The position numbers were made by a program, and so were the translations under genes. Of a DNA stretch of 64,000 bases, positions 44,948 to 53,179 are shown in pieces (position 1 is the first letter of the stretch; each line of letters begins with the position of its first letter). Under the pieces are notes generated by a model that saw only the letters and a program-made list of their open reading frames with translations, was not told the origin of the DNA and did no database searches. The stretch is from Dysgonomonas hofstadii. GTDB lineage: Bacteria; Bacteroidota; Bacteroidia; Bacteroidales; Dysgonomonadaceae. Location: NCBI RefSeq assembly GCF_014196915.1, contig NZ_JACIEP010000008.1, positions 158,957 to 222,956 of the forward strand, written 5' to 3'.

Positions 44948-45865
44948 TTATATCGCTTTCAGGTCTTGCACACTGATTATTGCAGACTCTATCGTCAAAG
45001 TCTTTTCAGTTTTAATAGTTTCTTCATATATATCTCCCCAAAAATCTCTAACCTTACGACCCGTGGGAGTAGCATATTCTACTATGATCTGTCCCTCAGG
45101 TATAATCTTTCGGCCTACATCACGTGGCTGGAGTATCAGTTTTCGCAGATCCACCATATTATAGGTCTTCCCGTTTATTTTCTCTTGCCTGAATCCCTGC
45201 CTCGACCGGGTGATGTTACTGGAATAAAAACCTGTAACGGAAGGAAAATCACTTCTTAAAATCCGGCTTATATTATGCGTTGTATACAGACGGTAAGTAA
45301 TTATCAGCGTATCCGACAGGTTGACGCTTGTCTTTGAGACTATTGTCCTGATAAAGGCATCTATGTCTTCCGGTTCCTGTATTGTGGATTGAGACTGAGA
45401 TTGCGCACGGGATTTTGATTGCCCGCGTGGCTGTTCCTGCCCCTTGTCTTTTACTTCTATTTTAAATGTTTCAGATTTATATTTCTTTCCGTCTATTGCC
45501 ACCTCTGCACGGGGTAAAGTATATTTTCCGGCTTTCGGTGCCATTAAATGGTAGGACGAAGTGGAAGAATAGACGGCTATTCGTTTTCCTTCCTTAAAAG
45601 ATACAGAAGAAGAAGTAGATACGGCAGGTCCATAAAGGATATCGAAACCTTCTATCTTCTTGAAAACGATAGGTTCATTTACCTCTTTATCACTTTCGAT
45701 TACATAATTTACCCTAAACCTCTCCCCTACAGAAACACTCTCCTGCGCATCTATGCTGATCTTAATATCCTGAGAAAATAAACCGGAACCGGACATAAAA
45801 GGCAACAATACAAGAGACAATATAAATAATCGCCTGCGTACATGATTATGTAGCTTCTTTTCCAT
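44948..45865 (-). CDS. short BatD paralogue (N-terminal half only)
   Basis: 305 aa from the ATG at 45865; a TTG five codons upstream overlaps batC and is less likely. After a signal peptide, residues about 35-135 parallel BatD: GFDILYGPAVS versus GFDILYGPSIS in the full protein, and GKYTLPRAEVAIDGKKYKSE versus GTFTLPVATVKVGGKNYKSN. A Gln/Ser-rich linker near 145-160 and a second beta domain follow, but there is no membrane helix or cytosolic part. It may be fully periplasmic. It lies between batC and batD. Confidence 0.82.
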   Translation of the reverse strand: MEKKLHNHVRRRLFILSLVLLPFMSGSGLFSQDIKISIDAQESVSVGERFRVNYVIESDKEVNEPIVFKKIEGFDILYGPAVSTSSSVSFKEGKRIAVYSSTSSYHLMAPKAGKYTLPRAEVAIDGKKYKSETFKIEVKDKGQEQPRGQSKSRAQSQSQSTIQEPEDIDAFIRTIVSKTSVNLSDTLIITYRLYTTHNISRILRSDFPSVTGFYSSNITRSRQGFRQEKINGKTYNMVDLRKLILQPRDVGRKIIPEGQIIVEYATPTGRKVRDFWGDIYEETIKTEKTLTIESAIISVQDLKAI

Positions 45866-45873
45866 AATCCTCC

Positions 45874-46689
45874 TTACCAATCCTTATTCTGTTTTCTGTT
45901 ATTCTCGTTTTGCTTTTTACGTTCCTGTGCTTTAGCCTGTTTTACACGCTCCTGTGTATTTTTTTCATCCTGCTCCAGAGCCTGTAATATCTGTTGCATA
46001 TTCTGCTCAGACATCTGGTTCTGTTGCTGTTGCTGATCTTGCTTTTGATCCTGATTTTGCTGTGGATCTTGTTTCGGATCCTGCTTTTGATCTTGTTTTT
46101 GATCTTTATTCTGTTGTGGCTGATTCTGATCTTTATTCTGGTCTTCCCTGTCTTTGATCATTTTCTGTACCACAGCCAGATTATAACGGGTGTTGTCATC
46201 AGTCGGATTGAGTCGCAAAGCATTCTTATAGGCTTCCATCGACTGTTTCAGATTATCTTCCTGTTGTTTGGCTTGACCTTGTTGTGGCTGCTGCTGACCG
46301 GCTGCTGCCCCCATCATGGCGGCACCTCCACCCGCCGCTGCCTTTTCATTGGCTTTCTTTTTCAGATAGGTATTACCAATATTACTCCACGCCGAGCCCA
46401 TTTTTTCAGGGTTTTCGGCTTCCAGTGTCAGGTAATGCTGATATTCTTTGAGGGCATCGTCCCAGCGTTGTTGCTTGTAGTAAGTATTCGCCAGATTAAA
46501 AGATGCTTCTTTTGACGATGCATCTTCTTCTAATGCTTTACGATAATCAGCCTCGGCAGTACCATACAACTGGTCTTTATACGACTTATTACCCGAGCGT
46601 ACAGCCTTACGTGCTCCTTTCGAATTCTGAGCGAACAGACCAACGCCAATAAATACAAACAATATAATAAATAACGATCTTTTCATCAT
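45874..46689 (-). CDS. batC: BatC: TPR protein with Gln-rich region
   Basis: 271 aa. Signal peptide (about 1-20), TPR repeats about 25-185 (GTAEADYRKALEEDASSKEASFNLANTYYKQ-type units), with an Ala/Gly/Gln insert near 115-140. Residues about 190-230 are low complexity built from Q, K, D and N (QDQKQDPKQDPQQ), then an acidic/basic helix. Part of the Bat complex; TPRs probably bind BatE/BatD or VWA proteins. It lies between batB and the short BatD paralogue. Confidence 0.87.
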   Translation of the reverse strand: MMKRSLFIILFVFIGVGLFAQNSKGARKAVRSGNKSYKDQLYGTAEADYRKALEEDASSKEASFNLANTYYKQQRWDDALKEYQHYLTLEAENPEKMGSAWSNIGNTYLKKKANEKAAAGGGAAMMGAAAGQQQPQQGQAKQQEDNLKQSMEAYKNALRLNPTDDNTRYNLAVVQKMIKDREDQNKDQNQPQQNKDQKQDQKQDPKQDPQQNQDQKQDQQQQQNQMSEQNMQQILQALEQDEKNTQERVKQAKAQERKKQNENNRKQNKDW

Positions 46690-46711
46690 TCTATAGAATC
46701 TCCAGTTTTAA

Positions 46712-47740
46712 TCACTTAAACAATCTTATATTTCTGAATATCCTGTTTTTCTTGTCAAACACACATATTTCGATAAACAGGAGAATGAGCATGGCCCATG
46801 CGAATATCTGGAATTTTTCGTCATACTCGGAGTATGCTATCCCGTCTATTTCTTTTTTCTGCAGTTTCTCCAGTTCGTCCTGTAAAGCTTTCAATGCACT
46901 GTTCGAATTGTCGGCATGAGCATAAAGCCCTTTTCCGGCTTTGGCTATCTGACGGCACATTTCTTCATTTAGCTTTGTCACCACAGGCTGTCCTTCTGTG
47001 TCACGCTTCACGTTTGCCGAACCTTCAGCCACAGGAATCATAGCACCTTTTGTTGTACCAATACCGACCACATTTACATGGACACCTTTGTCGGCGGCAC
47101 TTGCCGCGGCCTGTTCGGCATTTCCTTCATGGCCTTCCCCGTCCGTGATCAGAACAATTGCTTTATCTATATCTGTATCACTGGAAAAACAGGTCATCCC
47201 GATGTCGATAGCGCTTCCTATAGCTGTTCCCTGAACAGGTACCAGGCTGGGATCTATAGTTTCCAAAAACAATTTGGCCGATTGTGTATCAGGTGTAAGT
47301 GGTAACTGGATAAACGCTTCTCCAGCAAATACGACAATGGCAACTTTATCATTCTTCCGTTCGTCAATTATACGGGTAAGGATTTGTTTGGCCTTTGCCA
47401 ACCTGCTGGGTTGTATATCTTCTGCCAACATCGAATTCGATACATCGATCGCAATCACCAGCTCTATCCCTTTTTTGTCGACTTTTTCAACCTTAGTGCC
47501 AAACTGGGGACGAGCCAGGACAATTATACCAAAACCAATAGCTACAAGTACAAGCCAGAATTTCAGATACGAACGTTTCAGTGAAAGTTCGGGCATCATC
47601 CGTTTTACAAGAGCTAAGGTTCCTAATTTTTCAACGCTTTTCCGCTTCCTTATGTTCAAATAGATAAATCCTATTATAAACACAGGAACGAGAAAGAATA
47701 AATATAGAAATTCAGGATTCGCAAATCTAAATACACTCAT
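46712..47740 (-). CDS. batB: BatB: VWA-domain membrane protein
   Basis: 342 aa. Membrane helices at about 8-28 and 58-78, and one near the C-terminus (about 310-330). The von Willebrand A domain between has the metal site AIDVSNSM (DxSxS) and the T and D positions in later loops (PVQGTAIG, LITDGEGHEG). It binds divalent metal and probably partner proteins. BatA directly precedes it, separated by a 106-base spacer of tandem repeats. Confidence 0.92.
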   Translation of the reverse strand: MSVFRFANPEFLYLFFLVPVFIIGFIYLNIRKRKSVEKLGTLALVKRMMPELSLKRSYLKFWLVLVAIGFGIIVLARPQFGTKVEKVDKKGIELVIAIDVSNSMLAEDIQPSRLAKAKQILTRIIDERKNDKVAIVVFAGEAFIQLPLTPDTQSAKLFLETIDPSLVPVQGTAIGSAIDIGMTCFSSDTDIDKAIVLITDGEGHEGNAEQAAASAADKGVHVNVVGIGTTKGAMIPVAEGSANVKRDTEGQPVVTKLNEEMCRQIAKAGKGLYAHADNSNSALKALQDELEKLQKKEIDGIAYSEYDEKFQIFAWAMLILLFIEICVFDKKNRIFRNIRLFK

Positions 47741-47743
47741 TTT

Positions 47744-47812
47744 AGTTACAAGTTACAAGTTACAAGTTGACAAGCCAGATACAAGTTGACAAGTAAACAA
47801 GATACAAGTATT
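47744..47812. repeat. tandem AGTTACA-type repeats between batA and batB
   Basis: Copies of AGTTACAAGTTACAAG and diverged TTGACAAG/GATACAAG units run for about 70 bases in the only sizeable gap of this part of the operon. A related block is at 49902-49934. Confidence 0.8.
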
Positions 47813-47846
47813 ATTTTTCATTCTTAATTCTTAATTTTTCATTTCA

Positions 47847-48839
47847 TCAAGGAATGTTTCTCAACCATGTACGACGCAAGAATAATTCCAGTCCGGCCAA
47901 AGCCAATGCAAGAATGGCAAACGGTAGGTAAAGCTCTTTACGTTTCGTCACAGTATTCACACTGATGTGAGTTTTCTCCATCTGATCAATTTCATCATAT
48001 ATCTGCTTCAGGCTGGTGTTATCCGTCGCCCTGAAATATGTACCTTTAGTTATGGAGGCGATCTCGGTCAACGTACGTTCGTCAAAGTCACCTGAAACCT
48101 GCATAGTCTGCGGGCCGTATGGCGTCATTATTCTTGCCAGAGATGTACCCCGCGAACCTATACCGATAGTATATACCCTGATACCGTACGATGCAGCCAG
48201 TTCGGCCGCAGTCAAAGGCGGGATTTGCCCCGCATTGTTCGATCCGTCAGTTAATAAGATCGCAATCTTCGATTTGGATTGGCTGTCTTTCAACCTGTTC
48301 ACGGAATTAGCAAGACCAAGTCCGATAGCCGTACCATCCTGTATCATGCCGAACTTCACTTCATTCAACAGGTTCAATAATACCCGGTGATCTGTAGTCA
48401 AAGGACATTGGGTAAAACTTTCGCCGGCAAATATCACCAGCCCGATCCGGTCGTTAGGGCGATCGTTTATAAATTCTGCAGCAACTTTTTTAGCCGCTTC
48501 GAGGCGCGTAGGAGAAAAGTCCTGAGCCATCATTGTCCCCGAAATATCGAGAGCCATTACAATATCTATACCTTCGGAGTTCGATGTATCGGAAGAGCTA
48601 ACACTCTGTGGCCTTGCCAATACAATAATTATCAGGGCAAGGGCTATAATCCTCAACAGAAAAGGAAAATGGCGCAGATAAACCCTCAGGGTTGACGGTG
48701 CTTTTTCGAATGCAAAGCCCGAAGACATCTTAAATGTTGCCTGCATCTTCCTCAGCTTATAGATGTACCACCCTATAAGCGGTATCAGCAATAAGAGCAG
48801 GAATAAATATTTCGGATTGGCATATACTATATCCATCAT
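47847..48839 (-). CDS. batA: BatA: VWA-domain membrane protein
   Basis: 330 aa. Two N-terminal helices (about 8-27 and 55-75), a VWA domain with MALDISGTM (DxSxT, a common MIDAS variant) and DGTAIGLGLANSV and LTDGSNNAG loops, and a C-terminal helix (about 305-322). Paralogous to BatB. Together they probably form a membrane-bound heteromer controlled by MoxR. Two adjacent ATGs (48839, 48836) are equivalent starts. Confidence 0.92.
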   Translation of the reverse strand: MMDIVYANPKYLFLLLLLIPLIGWYIYKLRKMQATFKMSSGFAFEKAPSTLRVYLRHFPFLLRIIALALIIIVLARPQSVSSSDTSNSEGIDIVMALDISGTMMAQDFSPTRLEAAKKVAAEFINDRPNDRIGLVIFAGESFTQCPLTTDHRVLLNLLNEVKFGMIQDGTAIGLGLANSVNRLKDSQSKSKIAILLTDGSNNAGQIPPLTAAELAASYGIRVYTIGIGSRGTSLARIMTPYGPQTMQVSGDFDERTLTEIASITKGTYFRATDNTSLKQIYDEIDQMEKTHISVNTVTKRKELYLPFAILALALAGLELFLRRTWLRNIP

Positions 48840-48854
48840 ATACGTTCAATATCT

Positions 48855-49898
48855 TTAGCTTTGTTGTTCTTTTTCCTTATTCGATTCATCTCCCTTTTCT
48901 TCTTTTTTTTGATCTTCGAGCGACGTCCTCTCCTCTATTTTCGTTTGATTAACAAACAAATAGGCATTCACAAGACTCAGATCATTTTCATCAGTAAAAG
49001 GAGTATATTTTGCAAACTTCACCAAATCGGCAAGCTTCAATATTTGCGATAATCCATCCGTAGCCGATTTAGTATCTGTAGCCAGATGTACGGCATCAAT
49101 AATATCATCGGAAATCATCTCGGGAGCATCTATATTAAACCTGTGATCTATATATTCGCGCAGAATATCGGTAAGTTCTGTGTAATATTCTTTTTCCTGA
49201 CCTTTCTGCCAAAGTTTGGATGCTTTCAGCTTATCCAGCCCCTGTAAAGCGACCACATGAGGTGGAAGCACGACCTTAGGTGTAAAGAAATATCCTTTTT
49301 TCTTTTTCCTCATGACGAAATATACGGCCAAGCCGATCAAGGCAAGAATAAGAATAATGATCAACGGGATATATAAATATTCCAGGTAATCCTGCCAAAC
49401 TATGGGAGGAGACTGAACATCCTTTATATCAAAGATCTGTAGCTTTTCGAAATCAATGGAATCGGTTTCGTGATTCTTCAGTTTTTCGAGATAGGCTAAT
49501 GTTGAATCAGATAATTGCGGCGCAGATACTTTCAGTCCAAAGTCATTTGTACGAAGGGTATCAGTTCCATCGACAACCTGCATATAAGGCACATGATACA
49601 GTGTGGAATCGAAAGAAGTCACAATGTACTTCTGACTGATAGTCATCACTTCGGTCATCACAGTATCAGGCTCTAACATCTTCAACACTTCGATACCAGT
49701 TATCAAAGTATCTCCAAAAACAGGGAATATAATATCCCTTCCCTTGGGTGCTATGGCTTCGACATTAACCACCGCCTGCTCGCCTATCAGTATATCCGAA
49801 GGCTGTATTGTCGCCCTGACTGTCGTCTTTTGCGCAAAGAGCGGAAAACTCATGCAACAAAGCAAACAGAGCAGTAATATATTTCTAAATCTCCACAT
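48855..49898 (-). CDS. Bat-operon membrane protein (DUF4381-like position)
   Basis: 347 aa. Signal peptide (about 1-22), a periplasmic beta-rich region (about 25-165), one membrane helix (about 175-195), and a basic cytosolic domain (KKKKGYFFTPK... then helices LDKLKASKLWQKGQEKEYYTELTDILREYID). The C-terminus is highly charged. This topology and its place between the DUF58 gene and batA match the protein normally found there (DUF4381-like); a binding partner of DUF58/BatA is inferred. Confidence 0.78.
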   Translation of the reverse strand: MWRFRNILLLCLLCCMSFPLFAQKTTVRATIQPSDILIGEQAVVNVEAIAPKGRDIIFPVFGDTLITGIEVLKMLEPDTVMTEVMTISQKYIVTSFDSTLYHVPYMQVVDGTDTLRTNDFGLKVSAPQLSDSTLAYLEKLKNHETDSIDFEKLQIFDIKDVQSPPIVWQDYLEYLYIPLIIILILALIGLAVYFVMRKKKKGYFFTPKVVLPPHVVALQGLDKLKASKLWQKGQEKEYYTELTDILREYIDHRFNIDAPEMISDDIIDAVHLATDTKSATDGLSQILKLADLVKFAKYTPFTDENDLSLVNAYLFVNQTKIEERTSLEDQKKEEKGDESNKEKEQQS

Positions 49899-49901
49899 AT
49901 T

Positions 49902-49934
49902 TTAGTTACGAGTTACAAGTTACGAGTTACAAGC
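49902..49934. repeat. tandem GAGTTACAA-type repeats in bat operon
   Basis: TTAGTTACGAGTTACAAGTTACGAGTTACAAG, about three units of a ten-base motif, in the gap before the DUF58 stop. Followed by AT-rich ATAACCTATAACTCATAATTT. Confidence 0.8.
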
Positions 49935-49966
49935 AATTTATAACCTATAACTCATAATTTAATCTT

Positions 49967-50836
49967 TCAGTTTCTTTTCTTGAATAATGCCAGCAAAGCT
50001 TTCACATAATCTTCATCAGTACGCACCGATACATTGTCTACCCTACTCCTGTTGAAGGATGTCTGCATATTTTGCTGCTGCTTTTGCCACCAGTCTTTAT
50101 ATACATCCCTTACCTTTCGTGAAGAGGTATCCACCCAGCGCTCGGCTCCGGTTTCCGAATCCAGCATCTTCATCAGCCCTACATTCGGTAATTGGGTTTC
50201 CAGATTATCATACACTTGCAAGGCCACGATATCATGCTTACGGTTGGCAATAGTCAGAGCATTGTTATAATCCTTCACATCTATAAAATCCGAAATCATA
50301 AATGTTGTACAACGCTTTTTAATCACATTGGTCAGGTATTTTAGAGCCATTCCCATATCGGTCTTCGGGCTCTCTGCCTGAAAATTGATCAGTTCGCGGA
50401 TGATGTACAATATATGCTTCCTTCCTTTTTTAGGAGGAATAAATTTTTCAATCTTATCGGAGAAAAAGATCACTCCTATCTTATCATTGTTCTGGATGGC
50501 CGAAAATGCCAGAGTTGCAGCTATTTCGGTCACGACATCCCTTTTGACAGAAACGTGTGTACCAAAATCCTGACTGGCCGATACATCGACAAGCAACATA
50601 ACAGTAAGCTCCCGCTCTTCTTCAAACACTTTTACAAAAGGCTTGTTGTAGCGGGCTGTCACATTCCAGTCGATATCGCGGATATCGTCCCCATATTGAT
50701 ATTCCCGTACCTCAGAGAATGCCATCCCCCTGCCCTTGAATGCAGAATGGTATTGTCCTGCAAAGATGTTGCGGGACAATCCGCGGGTCTTTATCTCAAT
50801 CTGGCGTACTTTTTTTAATAATTCACTTGTTTCCAT
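49967..50836 (-). CDS. DUF58 domain protein of Bat operon
   Basis: 289 aa. The DUF58 core REYQYGDDIRDIDWNVTARYNKPFVK (about 42-67) is followed by a VWA-like fold with LLVDVSASQDFG. No membrane helix, so it is cytosolic or peripheral. DUF58 proteins pair with MoxR ATPases, which sit directly upstream. It probably couples ATP hydrolysis by MoxR to the membrane VWA proteins. Confidence 0.9.
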   Translation of the reverse strand: METSELLKKVRQIEIKTRGLSRNIFAGQYHSAFKGRGMAFSEVREYQYGDDIRDIDWNVTARYNKPFVKVFEEERELTVMLLVDVSASQDFGTHVSVKRDVVTEIAATLAFSAIQNNDKIGVIFFSDKIEKFIPPKKGRKHILYIIRELINFQAESPKTDMGMALKYLTNVIKKRCTTFMISDFIDVKDYNNALTIANRKHDIVALQVYDNLETQLPNVGLMKMLDSETGAERWVDTSSRKVRDVYKDWWQKQQQNMQTSFNRSRVDNVSVRTDEDYVKALLALFKKRN

Positions 50837-50857
50837 GTGCTTAATGTGCTAATTATT

Positions 50858-50896
50858 CAATGTGCCAATATGTCAATTCTTTTTATTGGCACATTG
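50858..50896. repeat. 13-bp inverted repeat between moxR and the DUF58 gene
   Basis: CAATGTGCCAATA (50858-50870) and TATTGGCACATTG (50884-50896) are perfect complements; imperfect matching extends outward over about 80 bases. It is made of the same GTGCCAAT words as the other intergenic repeats. No T tract follows, so attenuation or RNA processing is more likely than full termination. Confidence 0.75.
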
Positions 50897-50923
50897 GCAT
50901 ATTATTACATTGACACATTAGTA

Positions 50924-51916
50924 TCAAGGTACTTCTATTTTATTTAGTATTTCACTGATGATCTCGTCAGAATTGGTATTGTTTGCTTCAGCTTCGTAAG
51001 TCAAACCGATACGGTGACGCAATACATCGTGACATACGGCACGAATATCTTCTGGTATAACATATCCTCTACGCTTGATAAAGGCATAAGCTCGAGAGGC
51101 CAATGCAAGACTTATTGAAGCACGTGGCGAGGCTCCGAACCCGATCATTCCTTTCAACGATGTCAATCCGTTTTCTTCAGGGAAGCGGGTGGCAAACACA
51201 ATATCCACAATATATTTTTCGATCTTTTCGTCCAGATAAACATCACGAACCACTTCGCGTGCGCTGATGATCTCTTCGGCTTTCATCACGGGTTCCAACT
51301 TACCGTAGTCACCTGTCAGATTGTTACGAAGGATCAGTTTTTCTTCTTCCTTTTTCGGATAGTTTATAACCACTTTCAACATAAAACGGTCTACCTGTGC
51401 TTCAGGCAACGGATATGTACCTTCCTGTTCGATAGGGTTCTGTGTAGCCATTACCAGAAACGGAGAAGGCAACTTATATGTTTTTTCACCGATAGTGACC
51501 TGACGTTCCTGCATAGCCTCAAGCAAAGCACTCTGTACTTTAGCCGGAGCACGGTTGATCTCGTCCGCCAACACAAAATTAGAGAAAACAGGACCGTGTT
51601 TTACCAAAAACTCTTCTGTTTTCTGACTGTAAATCATTGTACCGACAACGTCGGCAGGCAACAAATCGGGAGTAAACTGAATACGGTTGTATTTTGCATC
51701 TATCAGGGATGCCAATGATTTTATCGCTAAGGTTTTCGCCAGCCCGGGTACCCCTTCGAGCAATATATGCCCGTCTGCCAGTAAGCCGATCAGGAGAGAT
51801 TCCACCAGATGTTTTTGTCCGACAATAACCTTATCCATCCCCATCGTAAGCGACTCTACAAAAGCACTTTTACTTTGTATCCTTTCGGTAAGTTCTCTAA
51901 TATCCACTTGCGCCAT
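50924..51916 (-). CDS. moxR: MoxR-family AAA ATPase
   Basis: 330 aa. Walker A GVPGLAKT (about 55-62), Walker B VLADEINRAPAKVQSALLEAMQE (about 117-139), sensor 1 ATQNPIEQEGTYPLPEAQ and the arginine finger region DRFMLK. It probably remodels or activates the VWA/DUF58 partners encoded downstream. It is the first gene of the bat operon, with a -7 box at 51976. Confidence 0.95.
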   Translation of the reverse strand: MAQVDIRELTERIQSKSAFVESLTMGMDKVIVGQKHLVESLLIGLLADGHILLEGVPGLAKTLAIKSLASLIDAKYNRIQFTPDLLPADVVGTMIYSQKTEEFLVKHGPVFSNFVLADEINRAPAKVQSALLEAMQERQVTIGEKTYKLPSPFLVMATQNPIEQEGTYPLPEAQVDRFMLKVVINYPKKEEEKLILRNNLTGDYGKLEPVMKAEEIISAREVVRDVYLDEKIEKYIVDIVFATRFPEENGLTSLKGMIGFGASPRASISLALASRAYAFIKRRGYVIPEDIRAVCHDVLRHRIGLTYEAEANNTNSDEIISEILNKIEVP

Positions 51917-51975
51917 GTTCTTATACTATTAAGCGTTTATATTATTGTTTTGATTTTACTATTTTACTAAGCACA

Positions 51976-51983
51976 CAAAAATA
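51976..51983 (-). promoter_or_regulatory. -7 box of the bat operon
   Basis: Minus strand TATTTTTG matches TAnnTTTG, about 60 bases before the moxR ATG. No TTG at -33. Confidence 0.5.
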
Positions 51984-52065
51984 GAAATGTTAAATCTGAT
52001 ATGCGACTATTCGGAGTTAAAAAAAATTAAGTAGAACGAAGTATTTAAGCGAGATAAGCGAAATA

Positions 52066-52096
52066 TTGTCAATTCATTTTATTTCTTTTACTTTTG
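52066..52096 (+). promoter_or_regulatory. good Bacteroidota promoter before a short ORF
   Basis: TTG at 52066-52068, 20 bases, then TACTTTTG at 52089-52096. Transcription would begin near 52102 and read into the 49-codon frame at 52162. Confidence 0.6.
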
Positions 52097-52161
52097 TTCA
52101 CATTTAACCTGTTTATTTATTAACGGTACCCGGCAAAACCCATTGTAAATAAACAAGATAT

Positions 52162-52311
52162 ATGAAATTTGGTTTCCTTTCTGTTTCCAATCCGGAAGAT
52201 AAAATAAAATTAATAGAATTTGGTGCGAATATTGATGGTATCAGGCTGGACACACTCCGGACATTAAAAAAGAAAAAAGAACTTAATATACTTTTCCCAG
52301 ACGCATACTGA
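52162..52311 (+). CDS. short ORF (49 aa), possibly the 5' part of a frameshifted gene
   Basis: Begins MKFGFLSVSNPEDKIKLIE and ends soon after an A-rich run (52264-52280). The +1 frame is open from 52268 to 52393 and reads TENGKELIKPLNVQVSDL, protein-like in composition. Joining the two frames at the A run would give roughly 77 residues. No family recognised. A convincing promoter lies upstream. Either a tiny gene or a decayed one. Confidence 0.35.
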   Translation: MKFGFLSVSNPEDKIKLIEFGANIDGIRLDTLRTLKKKKELNILFPDAY

Positions 52312-52426
52312 AAACGGAAAGGAGCTAATAAAACCGTTGAATGTGCAAGTCTCTGATTTGAGAGATTTGGGATGTATCGACAGAAAAATATAAGCTCGTA
52401 CTGAAACCATACATGAAATAAAATTA

Positions 52427-52434
52427 TATCTTTG
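52427..52434 (+). promoter_or_regulatory. -7 box of DUF4328 gene
   Basis: TATCTTTG matches TAnnTTTG, 31 bases before the ATG at 52466. Confidence 0.45.
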
Positions 52435-52465
52435 GGATAATCTATCTGAAAAACACGAAAATACT

Positions 52466-53179
52466 ATGAACGAATTAAGACCCAATGACCAGAGGGCAAA
52501 AGCTGCAATAGCAATGATATGGGCATTTCTATCCATAAATATTTTTCATATTGTTTTTAAATTATTCATTTCACCGACAAGCAATCATCTGGCAGACAGA
52601 CATATCCGTGAAAACCTACAGACGGTTTATGATACACAACATTTTTTCTCAGAATTCATAGCATTAGCAAATTACCTTATGCCATTTTTTATGATCATCA
52701 TGTTTATCAGGTGGTTTAGAAGAGCATATTTAAATCTGGGAATTATTACTAATGAGTGTTTTCATGATGACAGTTGGGCCGTAAAAGGATGGTTTGTCCC
52801 CGTTCTCAATTTATATATACCATATCAAATAATGAAAGAACTTTATGATAAAACCAATAGCTACTTACTGGAGAAAATACTGTTTTCCAACAACTCTAAT
52901 TCTTATATAAAAAAACTGAATATAAAACTTGTAAAATGATGGTGGATATCAGTTATAGTAGTTTTTATTATGTACACTCTTCTTGTTATCATTGTACTAC
53001 TTGCACCGATAAAAATATTCTTCAAAACGCAAAATCTATTATATTCCTCTATAAAAATCTTGATTCTGCTTATAGCCGGCCTATTTTCTATTCGGGTCAT
53101 TCAAAACTATTCCAGAGCCGAAACTCTCCTCTATGGATTAGAAAAAGATGGCGAAGGAGAAAAGGAAGACCTTCAATAA
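52466..53179 (+). pseudogene. DUF4328 membrane protein gene interrupted by in-frame TGA
   Basis: The frame from ATG 52466 runs 157 codons to a TGA at 52937-52939, then continues open in the same frame to TAA at 53177-53179, for 237 codons if the TGA is read through. The first part is DUF4328-like: NELRPNDQRAKAAI, FIRWFRRAYLNL, WAVKGWFVPVLNLYIPYQIMKELY. TGG TGG follows the TGA, where the family has a WWW stretch, so TGA probably arose from TGG. The second part has two more membrane helices. The stop lies directly against the ppx stop. Confidence 0.75.

Noticed and set aside
45994..46515. 173-aa Leu/Ile-rich plus-strand frame
   Set aside because: Antisense of the Gln-rich repeat of batC; the hydrophobic look is a by-product of the codons.
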